Source: Methylobacterium dankookense
Lineage (GTDB): Bacteria > Pseudomonadota > Alphaproteobacteria > Rhizobiales > Beijerinckiaceae
Direction: 5' to 3'
NCBI RefSeq assembly: GCF_902141855.1
Contig: NZ_CABFVH010000007.1
Coordinates: forward strand, 62,001 to 126,000
DNA: 64,000 bases
Shown: positions 9,601-17,513 of the stretch, in pieces
Position numbering within the stretch: position 1 is the stretch's first letter
Layout: each line of letters opens with the position of its first letter
Notes under the pieces: model-generated
Told to the model about the DNA's origin: nothing
What the model saw: only the letters and a program-made list of their open reading frames with translations
The model's database searches: none
Made by a program: the position numbers and the translations under genes

Positions 9601-9731
9601 TCGTGCCGGCGGTCTTCCTCCTGATCGAGGGCCTGTCGCGCCGGCTGGGGCGCCTGCTCGGCCGTTTCGTCGGCGAGCGCGACGAGCCGGAGGCTCCCCT
9701 GCCCGACCGGATCTCCGGCCACGTTGCCTGA
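6630..9731 (+). CDS. RND efflux pump inner-membrane permease (HAE1-type)
   Basis: The 1033-residue length and two-fold architecture fit an RND transporter: TM1 at the N-terminus, a large periplasmic loop, TM2-TM6, a second loop and TM8-TM12. The proton-relay region in TM4 reads TGILVDDAIVEIENI, with the adjacent aspartates usual for hydrophobe/amphiphile exporters rather than the DFG-IVDG motif of metal pumps. It should export drugs or amphiphiles by proton antiport together with the upstream adaptor. Probable regulation is by the TetR of the same operon; the substrate is unknown. Confidence 0.9.
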   Translation: MHLNVSAWAIRKPIPSLVLFLVLVVLGLVSFRGLAVTRMPNVDVPIVSVTITQSGAAPAELQTQVTKWVEDSIAGVRGVKHITSAITEGSSVTTVEFRLEVNTDRAVNDVKDAVSKIRINLPRTIDEPVIQRVEIAGLPILVYGVTAPAMTPADLSWFVEDNVARSLQGVKGVGGVERVGGVAREIRVTLQPDRLLALGITAADVNRQLRLTSADMAGGRGEVGGREQSIRALAASRSVRDLKATSIVLPGGRKVRLDDLAVIEDAIEEPRTFARFNGEPVVAFAVSRGSGASDAEVAAGVEKKIAEFQAGYPDIRFEKIDSSVSATLGSYDSAMHTLIEGALLAVVVVLLFLRDWRATLIAAVALPLSVFPTFWAMDALGFTLNGISLLAITLVTGILVDDAIVEIENIVRHMRLGKSPYRAALEGADEIGLAVIAITATLIAVFAPVSFMGGIAGRYFIQFGLTIAVSVFMSLLVARLITPLLAAYFLRDHGHHEEREGVVMRAYTRLVGWSVRHRFVTLAVGLALFAGSLVSTGLLPSGFIPKQDNARTLFMVELAPGARLDDTIAVSDRLAEKIRALPEVTSVFVDGGRQVGGKKETRLATFVINLVPKNRREKRQWTLESEIARLLADEPDIRSWSLRDSGQRDLALVVSGPDVDVVTEVAARLQRDMAAIPHLVSVMSTAPLDRTEVRIRPKEGAAADLGVSTDTIAETVRVGTIGDIGLNLAKFNAKDRQVPIRVMLPMSARGAVARLENLKVPAKNGAAVPLAAVAEIELDKGPGAIDRYDRSVRVAIEANMEGSDALGSLIAQALATPTAKSLPPGVTIKQTGDAEIMQEVFSGFLMAMGAGIMMVYAVLVLLFGSFLQPLTILFSLPLSIGGAILGLLICHMPISMPVVIGILMLMGLVTKNAIMLVDFAVEEMRAGVDPVTAIVDAGRKRARPIVMTTIAMAAGMVPSALALGIGGEFRAPMAVAVIAGLIVSTLLSLVFVPAVFLLIEGLSRRLGRLLGRFVGERDEPEAPLPDRISGHVA

Positions 9732-9775
9732 TCCGGAACACCCCGATCGCGGGCCCTCCCTAGGCCCGTGATACG

Positions 9776-9816
9776 CCGGCCGGCCTGCGAAACGCCCCCT
9801 CTCGCAGGTCGGCCGG
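9776..9816. terminator. Convergent-gene hairpin terminator
   Basis: Arms at 9776-9790 and 9802-9816 are complementary at 14 of 15 positions around an 11-base loop. The hairpin lies between the 3' ends of the RND pump gene (+) and alkA (-). There is no U-tract on the plus side, so it may act as a stability hairpin or a weak bidirectional terminator. Confidence 0.65.
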
Positions 9817-9828
9817 TCGTCGGGAGGC

Positions 9829-10728
9829 TTATGGCTTCACCGCGCTGCGCGCCGCGTCATGCGCCCAGAGATGCATCACCGCATAGGCCCGCCACGGGCG
9901 CCAGGCGCCGGAGCGCATCTCGAGCGCGCGGGCGCTCGGCCGGCCCGCCGCGTCCTCCAGCGCCCGCAGGAGGCCGATATCGCCGGTGGGCATCGCGTCG
10001 GCCTCGCGCAGGGCCCGCATGGCGATGTACTGCGCCGTCCAGTCGCCGATGCCACGCAAGCGTTTCAGCCGCTCCACCGAGGCGGCGAGCCCCGCACCCG
10101 GCGCGAACAGGTCCGGCTCAGCGAGCGCCGCCGCGGCGAGCGCCTGGATCGCGGCTCCGCGCGTCCGCGGCATGTTGAGGGCAAGCGCCACATCAGCCTC
10201 GACCAGCGCCTCCGGCCCGGGGAAGGCGTGGCTGAGCCCGGCTTCCTGCATCTCACCGACGACCGGAGTGCCGAAGGCGGCGACGAGCCGGCCCGCCAGC
10301 CGCGTCGCCGCAGCCACGGAGACCTGCTGCCCGAGGATCGCCCGCACGGCGAGCTCGAACCCGTCCCAGGCGCCGGGCACGCGCAGGCCCGGCCGCGCGG
10401 CGACGAGGCCGGCCATGAAGGGATCGGCGGAGAGCGCCGCTGCGATGGTGGCCGGATCGGCGGCGAGATCGAAGAGGCCGGCGAGCCGCGGGGCGAGATC
10501 CTGCGCCGGGCCCGGCAGCCGGATCCTGGCGGCAAGGGCATCTCCGGCGGCCGGCGCGACCGACAGCATCCCGATGCCCCAGCCGGTACGGATGGTGCGC
10601 GCATAGCGCCCATCCGCCACCGACTCGACGCCGGGGATGGCCCGGGCCGCGAGGTAGGCGCAGAGCCAGTCCCAGTCGAAGGGCGGCGTATAGGCGAGGT
10701 CGAGCGTCGTGAGGTGAGGTGCCGCCAT
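9829..10728 (-). CDS. alkA: DNA-3-methyladenine glycosylase II (AlkA type)
   Basis: The 299-residue protein combines an AlkA N-terminal domain (about 1-110) with an HhH-GPD glycosylase domain. The helix-hairpin-helix LKRLRGIGDWTAQYIAMRAL is followed by GDIGLL, whose Asp matches the catalytic acid of AlkA. It would excise N3- and N7-alkylated purines and some pyrimidines in base-excision repair. The longer upstream frame begins in atypical sequence, so the ATG at MAAPHLTTL was taken. The size and N-terminal domain match the glycosylase half of Ada-AlkA fusions, but no Ada domain is attached. Confidence 0.88.
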   Translation of the reverse strand: MAAPHLTTLDLAYTPPFDWDWLCAYLAARAIPGVESVADGRYARTIRTGWGIGMLSVAPAAGDALAARIRLPGPAQDLAPRLAGLFDLAADPATIAAALSADPFMAGLVAARPGLRVPGAWDGFELAVRAILGQQVSVAAATRLAGRLVAAFGTPVVGEMQEAGLSHAFPGPEALVEADVALALNMPRTRGAAIQALAAAALAEPDLFAPGAGLAASVERLKRLRGIGDWTAQYIAMRALREADAMPTGDIGLLRALEDAAGRPSARALEMRSGAWRPWRAYAVMHLWAHDAARSAVKP

Positions 10729-11168
10729 GTCGGAGCCTGTCTGACATCCTCGTCCGCCGATGGGAACGGCTTTACCTCTCCACCTCATCGCAGGGTATTG
10801 CCGCGAAGCGAAAGCATTGACGGAGGCGCCGATCCGGATCCGTGTGGCGGAGCGCATCACGAAGCGCCAAAGGTCTTCAAAGATGGCAAAACGTTGCCTG
10901 GGCGCATCACCGCAAGGCGCACGATGAATTTCATGCAAAATTGTAAGATTTCACCGAAACTGGATTTCAATGTTCTTCGCCCAACGTTAGTATCGCGGCA
11001 TGAGTTTTCACATTTATTAACTTTGCAGCGCCTAACAATCCGGTGATCGGCGCAGGCGCTCGTCGCCTGATGAAACGGGTATCGGCGCGGTAGCGCGCGA
11101 AGAATCAATGACTTGGACCTGTCCCTGTCGCCGCGCGATCGGGCCCGGATCTAGCCGAGGGGAAACAG
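10729..11168. other. Divergent intergenic region with an AT-rich patch
   Basis: This 440-bp gap separates divergent alkA and the metalloprotease gene. From about 10910 to 11040 it is much richer in A+T than its surroundings, with runs such as CATTTATTAACTTTG, which suits a promoter region for the metalloprotease gene. No pair of promoter hexamers stood out, and no additional gene is supported. Confidence 0.5.
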
Positions 11169-12887
11169 ATGGCGAACTACGCTTTGGAAGGCGCCAAGTG
11201 GGGCAGCCCCGCCGTGGGTACGGCCGGCGGCCCGGTGACCTGGGCTTTCGACAGCAGCGTGCCGGCCTCCTTCCAGGATGCCTTCACCGCCACGTTCAAC
11301 GAGTGGTCGGCCTACGGCAATATCCAGTTTCGGAGATTGGATACCGGCTCGGCCGCCAATATCGTCATCTCGTATGGAAGCATCGATGGTGCTGGCAATA
11401 CGGCGGGGATAACCAATTACACCTATTCCGGCGGGTCGTTGGTCCACGCGACGATCACGATCGACAGCGCCGAGGGCTGGCATCTCTCCGGCAACAAGGT
11501 CGTCACCAGCCAAAACTTCCCGCTCGCCCTGATCGCGTCCCATGAGGAGGGGCACGCCATCGGTCTGGGGCACTACAGCGATACGCAAGCGGTGATGAAC
11601 CCGGTCATCTCCGCGAGCATCAACGGACTGCAGAAGTCCGATATCGACGGGATTCAGGCGCTCTACGGCAAGGCCAACACCCTCGTCGGCAGCACATCGA
11701 ACAGCGTTCTGAACGGAGGAAGCGGCGACGACACGTTCGTCGCTTTCGCCAATGGCAGCACGTTCAACGGCGGCGCCGGCAACGACACGGTCACGTACGA
11801 GCAATCCGCGGTCGGGGTGATCATCGACCTGGCGGCGCAGCAATCTTTCAACGGCACCAGCGGCGACCTGTTCAACTCGATCGAGAACGCCACCGGCTCG
11901 CAATTCGGCGACGGACTGATCACGGGCGGCACGGGCGTGTATCGCGGACTCGGCGGCAACGACACATTCCTCGCCAGCGCCAATGGCAGCCTGCTCGACG
12001 GCGGCGCCGGGAGCGACACGGTCTCCTACGAGCGCTCCGCGGTCGGCGTGATCATCGACCTGGCGGCACAGCAATCCTACAACGGCACCAGCGGTGACCT
12101 GTTCGGCTCGATCGAGAATGCCATCGGATCGCAGTACAGCGATGGGCTGATCACGGGCAGCACGGGCGTCTATCGTGGGCTCGGCGGCAACGACGCATTC
12201 CTCGCCAGCGCCAATGGCAGCCTGCTCGACGGTGGGGCCGGGAACGACACGGTCTCCTACGAGCGCTCCGCGGTCGGCGTGATCATCGATCTGGCGGCGC
12301 AGCAATCCTATAACGGCACCAGCGGCGACCTGTTCAGCTCGATCGAGAACGCCACGGGCTCACAGTACAGCGATGGGCTGATCACGGGCGGCACGGGCGT
12401 GTATCGCGGGCTCGGCGGCAACGACACCTTTGCTGCGGGTGCCAATGGCAGCCTGCTCGACGGCGGCGCCGGAACCGACACGGTCTCCTACGAGCGCTCC
12501 GCGGTTGGGGTGATCATCGATCTGGCGGCGCAGCAATCCTACAACGGCGCCAGCGGCGACCTGTTCAGCTCGATCGAGAATGCCATCGGCTCGCAGAGCA
12601 ACGATGGGCTGATTGCGGGGAACAACAGCGTTCTCACAGGCGGAGCCGGCTTCGACGCGTTCAACTTGGGTCAGGGGTCCGGGGCGATGCGCGTGACGGA
12701 TTTCGTATCCGGTACGGACACGATACAATTCAGCCGCAATCAGTTTTCCGATTTTTCGGCAATGATGAATGCGAGCGCTCAGGTCGGCAGCAACACGGTC
12801 ATCACGCTCAATAACTCCGCGTCATCGGTCACGCTCGCGAACGTCTCATTGGGCAGTCTCCAGGCCGGAAGTTTCCAGTTCACCTGA
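11169..12887 (+). CDS. Secreted matrixin-type zinc metalloprotease with RTX-like repeats
   Basis: This 572-residue protein carries the metzincin zinc motif HEEGHAIGLGH at residues 125-135 and a Met-turn candidate, VMNP, around residue 143, so the catalytic domain spans roughly 1-175. The rest is RTX-like. GGAGNDT and GLGGNDTF calcium-binding turns recur in a 77-residue unit present four times (the last diverges at its end). The C-terminus, LANVSLGSLQAGSFQFT, resembles a type I secretion signal, and there is no N-terminal signal peptide. Export by a type I system followed by calcium-dependent folding is expected. No T1SS genes are nearby. The substrate is unknown. Confidence 0.88.
   Translation: MANYALEGAKWGSPAVGTAGGPVTWAFDSSVPASFQDAFTATFNEWSAYGNIQFRRLDTGSAANIVISYGSIDGAGNTAGITNYTYSGGSLVHATITIDSAEGWHLSGNKVVTSQNFPLALIASHEEGHAIGLGHYSDTQAVMNPVISASINGLQKSDIDGIQALYGKANTLVGSTSNSVLNGGSGDDTFVAFANGSTFNGGAGNDTVTYEQSAVGVIIDLAAQQSFNGTSGDLFNSIENATGSQFGDGLITGGTGVYRGLGGNDTFLASANGSLLDGGAGSDTVSYERSAVGVIIDLAAQQSYNGTSGDLFGSIENAIGSQYSDGLITGSTGVYRGLGGNDAFLASANGSLLDGGAGNDTVSYERSAVGVIIDLAAQQSYNGTSGDLFSSIENATGSQYSDGLITGGTGVYRGLGGNDTFAAGANGSLLDGGAGTDTVSYERSAVGVIIDLAAQQSYNGASGDLFSSIENAIGSQSNDGLIAGNNSVLTGGAGFDAFNLGQGSGAMRVTDFVSGTDTIQFSRNQFSDFSAMMNASAQVGSNTVITLNNSASSVTLANVSLGSLQAGSFQFT
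11751..12674 (+). repeat. Tandem 231-bp coding repeats (4 units)
   Basis: The marker AATGGCAGC begins each unit at 11751, 11982, 12213 and 12444, giving an exact 231-bp (77-codon) period inside the metalloprotease gene. Units two to four are nearly identical over long stretches. The first is more diverged, and the fourth departs after about 150 bp. This pattern points to recent unequal crossing-over or gene conversion. Confidence 0.92.
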
Positions 12888-13230
12888 TCGGCACCAATCC
12901 GTACGCCTCGGGCCGAGAACGTGCAGTCCCCGGCTCACGGCAACAAATGGGTGGTATGGCCGCCGAATTCGAACGGTTCGGAGAGGGAGAACCGCCAGCA
13001 TCCGCAACCCGTGGCGGCCTGAATTCTGTTCCTCTCCCAAAGTCCGCTCCGATTTCACCCTCGGCGGACCACGATCTCGCCCCAGAAAAGTCGGACCGAG
13101 CCGGAGATTGGCGAGCATACTCGCCGGGCCAGAAGGGCCTCGCGCCGGAATCCGGATCGATCAGCCGCCGGACCTCGTGCGCGACACCCTACGGATACCC
13201 GCGCCAGAGCAGGGATCCGAGCGCAGCCCC
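12888..13230. other. Intergenic region without a recognised gene
   Basis: About 340 bases between the metalloprotease and the DUF2778-like gene. The downstream frame is open through part of it, but the upstream extension is Arg/Pro-rich and looks non-coding. No hairpin followed by a T-run was seen after the metalloprotease stop. Confidence 0.45.
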
Positions 13231-14286
13231 ATGGGACACCGTCCTCTTCGACCCGGCCATCTGCCCGTCACCGTCGCGCTCGCCGCGATCCTGAGCCTCG
13301 CGCCGGCGGCGCGCCACGCACCCACGATCGAGGTGCCTCAGACCGTGGCCGAGGCGAGTCAGGCCCCGAACGAGGAGATCGCCGCGCTCGCGCCCGCCGA
13401 GGCGGAGCCCGCGCCGGTCGAGATCGCCTCGGCGCCCGATTCGGAGGGCGAGGATTTCTGGATGCCGGCCCGGCTCGGCTGGGAGCCCCGTGCCGTCATC
13501 GGCTCGGCGCCCGCATCCTTCGAGCTTCTCACCGCCTACGCGCTGGAGGAGCCCGCGATCCTCGGTGCAGCACCGCCCGAGGAAGGGCCCCGCCTCGCCC
13601 AGATCGTGCCGCTGCCCGTGCCGCGTCCGCCCGAATTCCGGCGGATCGATTCCGGCTTCGCCCTGCGCCGGGCCGAGCGTCAAGCCCTGCGCCGCCAGGC
13701 CGCCGCCGCGACGCCGAGCCCGGCCCAGGTGGAAGACACGCGCAACTTCTTCGAGAAGCTGTTCGGCGTCGAGAAGCCGGCGACGCCCGCCCTCGCCTAC
13801 GCCGCGCTCGACAATTCCGCGGCCGATGCCGCCGCGCGCCGCCGCGTGGTCCCGCCGCCCGCGCCGGTCATCGATTCCGCGACCGCGATCTACGACATCA
13901 GCGCGCGCAGCGTGGTCCTGCCGAACGGCGAGCGGCTGGAGGCGCATTCCGGCCTCGGCGACCATATGGACGATCCGCGCTTCGTCCATGTCCGCATGCG
14001 CGGCGCGACGCCGCCCGGCACCTACGACCTCACCGAGCGCGAGGCGCTGTTCCACGGCGTGCGGGCGATCCGCCTCACGCCGCTCGGCGGCAGCGAGGCG
14101 GTGCACAACCGCGTCGGCCTCCTGGCCCACACCTACATGCTGGGGCCGAACGGCGCCTCGAACGGCTGCGTGTCCTTCCGGGACTACGACCGCTTCCTGC
14201 AGGCCTATCTGCGCGGCGAGATCCGCCGCCTCGTGGTCGTGGCGGGCGTCAAGCAGGCCAGCCCGCCGCTCCTCGCTCTCCGGTAG
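13231..14286 (+). CDS. DUF2778-like (Tlde1-type) L,D-transpeptidase-like protein
   Basis: The 351-residue protein has a hydrophobic N-terminal segment (PVTVALAAILSLAPAARHA), a long Ala/Pro/Glu linker (about 30-190) and a C-terminal catalytic-like domain. The Cys motif reads NGASNGCVSFRDYDRF, with an upstream His in LLAHTYMLGP; this Ser-x-Gly-Cys arrangement is that of YkuD/DUF2778 proteins. Such proteins are exported and act on peptidoglycan peptides. Members of DUF2778 include the type VI effector Tlde1, but no T6SS genes lie nearby, so a housekeeping envelope role is as likely. The ATG is at MGHRPLRPGH. Confidence 0.65.
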   Translation: MGHRPLRPGHLPVTVALAAILSLAPAARHAPTIEVPQTVAEASQAPNEEIAALAPAEAEPAPVEIASAPDSEGEDFWMPARLGWEPRAVIGSAPASFELLTAYALEEPAILGAAPPEEGPRLAQIVPLPVPRPPEFRRIDSGFALRRAERQALRRQAAAATPSPAQVEDTRNFFEKLFGVEKPATPALAYAALDNSAADAAARRRVVPPPAPVIDSATAIYDISARSVVLPNGERLEAHSGLGDHMDDPRFVHVRMRGATPPGTYDLTEREALFHGVRAIRLTPLGGSEAVHNRVGLLAHTYMLGPNGASNGCVSFRDYDRFLQAYLRGEIRRLVVVAGVKQASPPLLALR

Positions 14287-14344
14287 GCGGCGCGGGTTAT
14301 CCGCGGGCCACGTCCGTTCGAGAGAGCGGGCTTATCCCGAGCGA

Positions 14345-14590
14345 TCAGGGCTGAGCTGGCGTCGCGGGCACGGCCCGCGCCAAGTGCCGCAGGATCGCCT
14401 CGCGGTGCCCCCGCGCCTGCATCAGGCGGTCCTCCAGCATCCGCAGCATGCCGACCGCGAGGCTGGTGTCCTGGCCGCAGGCGCTGGTGCGCGCCACGAT
14501 GAGCGTCTGCGCCGCGATCCGCCGCTCCTCCTCGTCGACATGCCGGTCGGCGAGGGCCAGGTGGGCGCGTTCCTGCGTGAAATCCGTCAT
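14345..14590 (-). CDS. Small hypothetical protein
   Basis: This 81-residue ORF is predicted to be helical, Arg/Ala/Glu-rich and soluble, with one cysteine and no signal sequence (MTDFTQERAHLALADRHVDE at the start). Family not recognised. It stands alone between the DUF2778-like gene, with which it is convergent, and a small membrane-protein gene on the same strand. Its composition is coding-like and the alternative frames have no features. Confidence 0.5.
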   Translation of the reverse strand: MTDFTQERAHLALADRHVDEEERRIAAQTLIVARTSACGQDTSLAVGMLRMLEDRLMQARGHREAILRHLARAVPATPAQP

Positions 14591-14704
14591 GGCCGAGACA
14601 CCTCAACGCCGTTCGCGTAACTGTGCGTCCATTTCCGCTAAACAGCAACGCGCATCTCAGACACGCAACCAAAATTGATAATGTCCGCTTGAAAAGTTCG
14701 CACG

Positions 14705-14971
14705 TTACGATCGCCAGGCAGGCGTCGGGGCTGCGGCGCGGTGCGGCAAGGCCGCCCGCCGGCCGCGCATGACCACGCCGAAGGTGTAGCAGCTCGCCGC
14801 GAGGTAGTAGGCGGCGAGCAGCGGCAGCACGACCGGCCAGAGGGCCGCCACCAGGAGCGGATTCAGGCCGTTATCCACGTCCCGCCACTTCCACACCAGG
14901 AAGGCGAGATCCGCCGTCGCGACCGCCGCGTAGGTGGCGCACAGGGTGAGCAGTACGGAGACGGTCTGCAT
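14705..14971 (-). CDS. Small predicted membrane protein
   Basis: The 88-residue protein has two hydrophobic helices, about residues 5-26 (LLTLCATYAAVATADLAFLV) and 38-65 (around LLVAALWPVVLPLLAAYYL), joined by a charged WKWRDVDNG turn, and an Arg-rich tail. Family not recognised. It lies 66 bp downstream of phnN on the same strand and might be co-transcribed with the phn genes, but nothing in the sequence ties it to phosphonate use. Confidence 0.55.
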   Translation of the reverse strand: MQTVSVLLTLCATYAAVATADLAFLVWKWRDVDNGLNPLLVAALWPVVLPLLAAYYLAASCYTFGVVMRGRRAALPHRAAAPTPAWRS

Positions 14972-15037
14972 GGCCGGGAACTCCCGTGCCGGCGCCCGGC
15001 GGCGGAACCTCCGCCTCGGGGCCGAACCGCTCCGGGA

Positions 15038-15616
15038 TTAGCCGCCGCGTATGTCGTTTGGATAAAGTCCGGCCTCGCGGGCCCCGGGCGGTTCGCGCAG
15101 GAAGGCGAGCAGGCGGCCCGCGGCCACCTCGCGGTCGCCCTCGTTGACGATGGTGAGGTCGGCCTCGATCGGAGCCTCCCGGGCGAGACGTGCGGCGAGG
15201 TCGCCATCCTCGCTGCGCCCGCGCGAGGCGAGGCGCGCCGCGAGCACGGCGGGCGAGGCCGTCACGGCGACGACCCGCACCCGCGCGAGGCGGCGGCGCG
15301 CCTCGGCGACGGCCCGGCGTGAGACGTTGCAGACGACGCAGCAGCCATGGGCCGCCGCCTCAGCAGCCTCATGCGGGATCGCGTAGCCGAGGCCGTGCGC
15401 GCGCCAGTGCAGGGCGAAGGCGCCCGCGGCCGCCCCGGCCGCGAAGGCCTCCTCGGCGATCTCGAGATTGTCCTCGTGCTCCGAGGGCGGCCGCGTCACC
15501 AGGCGGCGCGGGAAGACGAAGCGCGGATCGCCGGCGAGCCGGATCCGGGCGAGCCGGATCAGCGTGTCCTTGCCCGCGCCGCTCGGGCCCACCACGAGGA
15601 CGAAGCCGTCCGCCAT
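15038..15616 (-). CDS. phnN: Ribose 1,5-bisphosphate phosphokinase
   Basis: PhnN phosphorylates ribose 1,5-bisphosphate to PRPP, the last step of the C-P lyase pathway. The 192-residue protein has a P-loop at the N-terminus (VLVVGPSGAGKDTLIRLAR) and a guanylate-kinase-like fold with the substrate region LHWRAHGLGYAIP. The start ATG shares one base with the phnM stop (TGATG); a GTG one codon earlier is the alternative. It is the last gene of the phnGHIJKLMN run. Confidence 0.93.
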   Translation of the reverse strand: MADGFVLVVGPSGAGKDTLIRLARIRLAGDPRFVFPRRLVTRPPSEHEDNLEIAEEAFAAGAAAGAFALHWRAHGLGYAIPHEAAEAAAHGCCVVCNVSRRAVAEARRRLARVRVVAVTASPAVLAARLASRGRSEDGDLAARLAREAPIEADLTIVNEGDREVAAGRLLAFLREPPGAREAGLYPNDIRGG

Positions 15617-16776
15617 CACACCACCCGCTCGCCCGCGCGCCAGACCTGGCGCACGACGGGCACGCCCTGCGCCATCCGCACGCGGACGAGGTCGGCGCGC
15701 AAGCCCGGCGCGATCCGGCCGCGGTCGTCGAGGCCGGTGGCGCGCGCGGGGTTGGCGGTGACGGTGGCGACGGCCTCCGGCAGCGTGATCCCCGGCACGC
15801 GCTCCGGCAGCAGGAAAGCCGCCATCATCAGGCTCGCCGGCACGTAGTCCGAGGACAGGATGCTGAGGAGCCCGGCCTCGGCCAGGTCCTGCGCCGCGAC
15901 GTTGCCCGAATGCGAGCCGCCGCGGATCAGGTTCGGCGCCCCCATTATCACGGTGATGCCGGCCGCGTGCGAGGCCTCCGCCGCGTCGCGGGTCGTGGGG
16001 AACTCGGCGAGCGCGACGCGCTCGTCGCGGGACAAAGCCACGTCGTCGAGGGTGGTGTCGTCGTGGCTCGCGAGCGGGATGCCGCGCGCCTGGGCGAGCG
16101 CCACCAGAGCGGGCCGGTTCACCGCGCTCAGCGCCCGGCCCTCGCGGATCTTGCGCTCGGTGCCCGCCTTGATCGCCTCGAGCGAGCGGCCGCCGCGCCC
16201 CGCATACTGGTAGTACTTGGCAAGGTCGCGGAACTGGCGCTGGCCCGGCGTGTGATCCATCAGCGAGATCAGCCCGACCGGATGGCGCGCGGCGAAGGCG
16301 GTGACGGTGTCGACGACGTCCTCGGTTGGCAATTCGCAGCGCAGATGGGTCCGGTGCTCGACCCGGAACAGGTGCTGCGCCCGGGCCTCGGCGAGGGCGT
16401 CGGCCAGGGCGTCGAGCTCCGGCCCGAGGCCGCTTCCATCCGCCTCGCTGCCCGCGCGCAGGGAATCGAACACGGTGGTGATGCCGGAGGCGGCGATCTG
16501 GGCGTCATAGGCGAGCACGGCGCCCAGCGGATGCCAGCGCACGCCCGGCCGCGGGGCGTAGTGGCTCTCCAGATGGTCGGTGTGCAGCTCCACGAGGCCG
16601 GGCAGGAGCAGGTCGCCGTCGAGATCGAGGCCGCGTCCGGGGGCACGGCCCGTACCGGTTTCTGCGATGCGCCCATCCACGATCGCGAGCCAGCCCGCCT
16701 CGACCCGGTCGGGCAGGACGAGCCGCGCGTTCTCGAGGATCTCGGTCCGGCTCATGGGTGTGGGATTCCCGCTCAT
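15616..16776 (-). CDS. phnM: RPnTP hydrolase (alpha-D-ribose 1-methylphosphonate 5-triphosphate diphosphatase)
   Basis: PhnM removes pyrophosphate from the ribosyl-phosphonate triphosphate made by PhnGHI-L. The 386-residue protein is an amidohydrolase-superfamily member with the metal-binding motif VELHTDHLESH, plus DHTPGQRQ, ASHDDTT and the late SSDYVP. The start at MSGNPTP overlaps the phnL stop as ATGA; a second Met (MSRTEIL) seven codons on would give 379 residues, nearer the E. coli length. Translational coupling favours the first. Confidence 0.93.
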   Translation of the reverse strand: MSGNPTPMSRTEILENARLVLPDRVEAGWLAIVDGRIAETGTGRAPGRGLDLDGDLLLPGLVELHTDHLESHYAPRPGVRWHPLGAVLAYDAQIAASGITTVFDSLRAGSEADGSGLGPELDALADALAEARAQHLFRVEHRTHLRCELPTEDVVDTVTAFAARHPVGLISLMDHTPGQRQFRDLAKYYQYAGRGGRSLEAIKAGTERKIREGRALSAVNRPALVALAQARGIPLASHDDTTLDDVALSRDERVALAEFPTTRDAAEASHAAGITVIMGAPNLIRGGSHSGNVAAQDLAEAGLLSILSSDYVPASLMMAAFLLPERVPGITLPEAVATVTANPARATGLDDRGRIAPGLRADLVRVRMAQGVPVVRQVWRAGERVV

Positions 16777-17513
16777 GCCGCATTTTCTTTCGCGGAACCG
16801 GCGACCACGTCCGCGGAAAATGCGCGAAAGGCCGCCACGTCGACGATCCGCGTCGCCACAGCCTCGCGCACATCGGCGTCGTGGAAGATGCCGAGGATCG
16901 CCGCCCCCGCCGCGCGCCGCTCGCGGATCAGCGCGACCACCGCGGCGCGGTTGCGGGCATCGAGGGAGGCCGTGGGCTCGTCGAGGAGGAGGAGCGGACG
17001 CTCGGCGATCAGGCCGCGGGCGATGTTGACCCGCTGCTGCTCGCCGCCCGAGAAGGTCGCGGGCGGCAGCTCCCAGAGGCGCTCGGGCAGGTCGAGCCGG
17101 GCGAGGAGGTCGGCGGCGCGGGCGCGCGCGACCTCGGCCGCGAGCCCCGCCTCGATGCCCGCCGCCTCGACCACGGCGCGGGCGCCTACCCGCGGGATCA
17201 CCCGCAGGAACTGCGAGACGTAGGACACGACGCGTCGGCGCAGGTCCAGGATCTCGCGCGGCTCCGCCCGGGCGACGTCCACGATGCGCGCGCCGTCGCG
17301 AATCCTTATGGCGCCGCGCTCGCAGCGATAGTTGCCGTAGGCCATCTTCAGGAGCGAGGACTTGCCCGCACCCGAGGCGCCGCCGAGCACGACGCACTCG
17401 CCCGCGCTCACGGACAGGCTCGCGCCTGCGATCACCGGAAGCGTCACGCCGCCGCGCAGGTGGAGGGTGAAGCTCTTGCCCACATCCTCGAAGGCGATCA
17501 CCGGATCCGTCAT
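16773..17513 (-). CDS. phnL: C-P lyase ABC-type ATPase subunit PhnL
   Basis: This 246-residue ATPase domain has Walker A (GGASGAGKSSLLKMAYGNY), signature FSGGEQQRVNIARGL and Walker B LLLLDEPTASLD. The YGNY after the P-loop is characteristic of PhnL. It is required for making ribose 1-methylphosphonate 5-triphosphate together with PhnGHI. It has no transmembrane partner and works as part of the C-P lyase machinery. Four-base ATGA overlaps join it to phnK upstream and phnM downstream. Confidence 0.93.
   Translation of the reverse strand: MTDPVIAFEDVGKSFTLHLRGGVTLPVIAGASLSVSAGECVVLGGASGAGKSSLLKMAYGNYRCERGAIRIRDGARIVDVARAEPREILDLRRRVVSYVSQFLRVIPRVGARAVVEAAGIEAGLAAEVARARAADLLARLDLPERLWELPPATFSGGEQQRVNIARGLIAERPLLLLDEPTASLDARNRAAVVALIRERRAAGAAILGIFHDADVREAVATRIVDVAAFRAFSADVVAGSAKENAA

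Noticed and set aside
11151..12305. Minus-strand ORF with apparent repeats
   Set aside because: The periodicity comes from the 231-bp repeats of the metalloprotease gene on the other strand.
11751..12674. Possible CRISPR array because of regular repeats
   Set aside because: The repeats are contiguous 231-bp coding units with no short repeat/spacer alternation. No CRISPR array was seen anywhere in the window.
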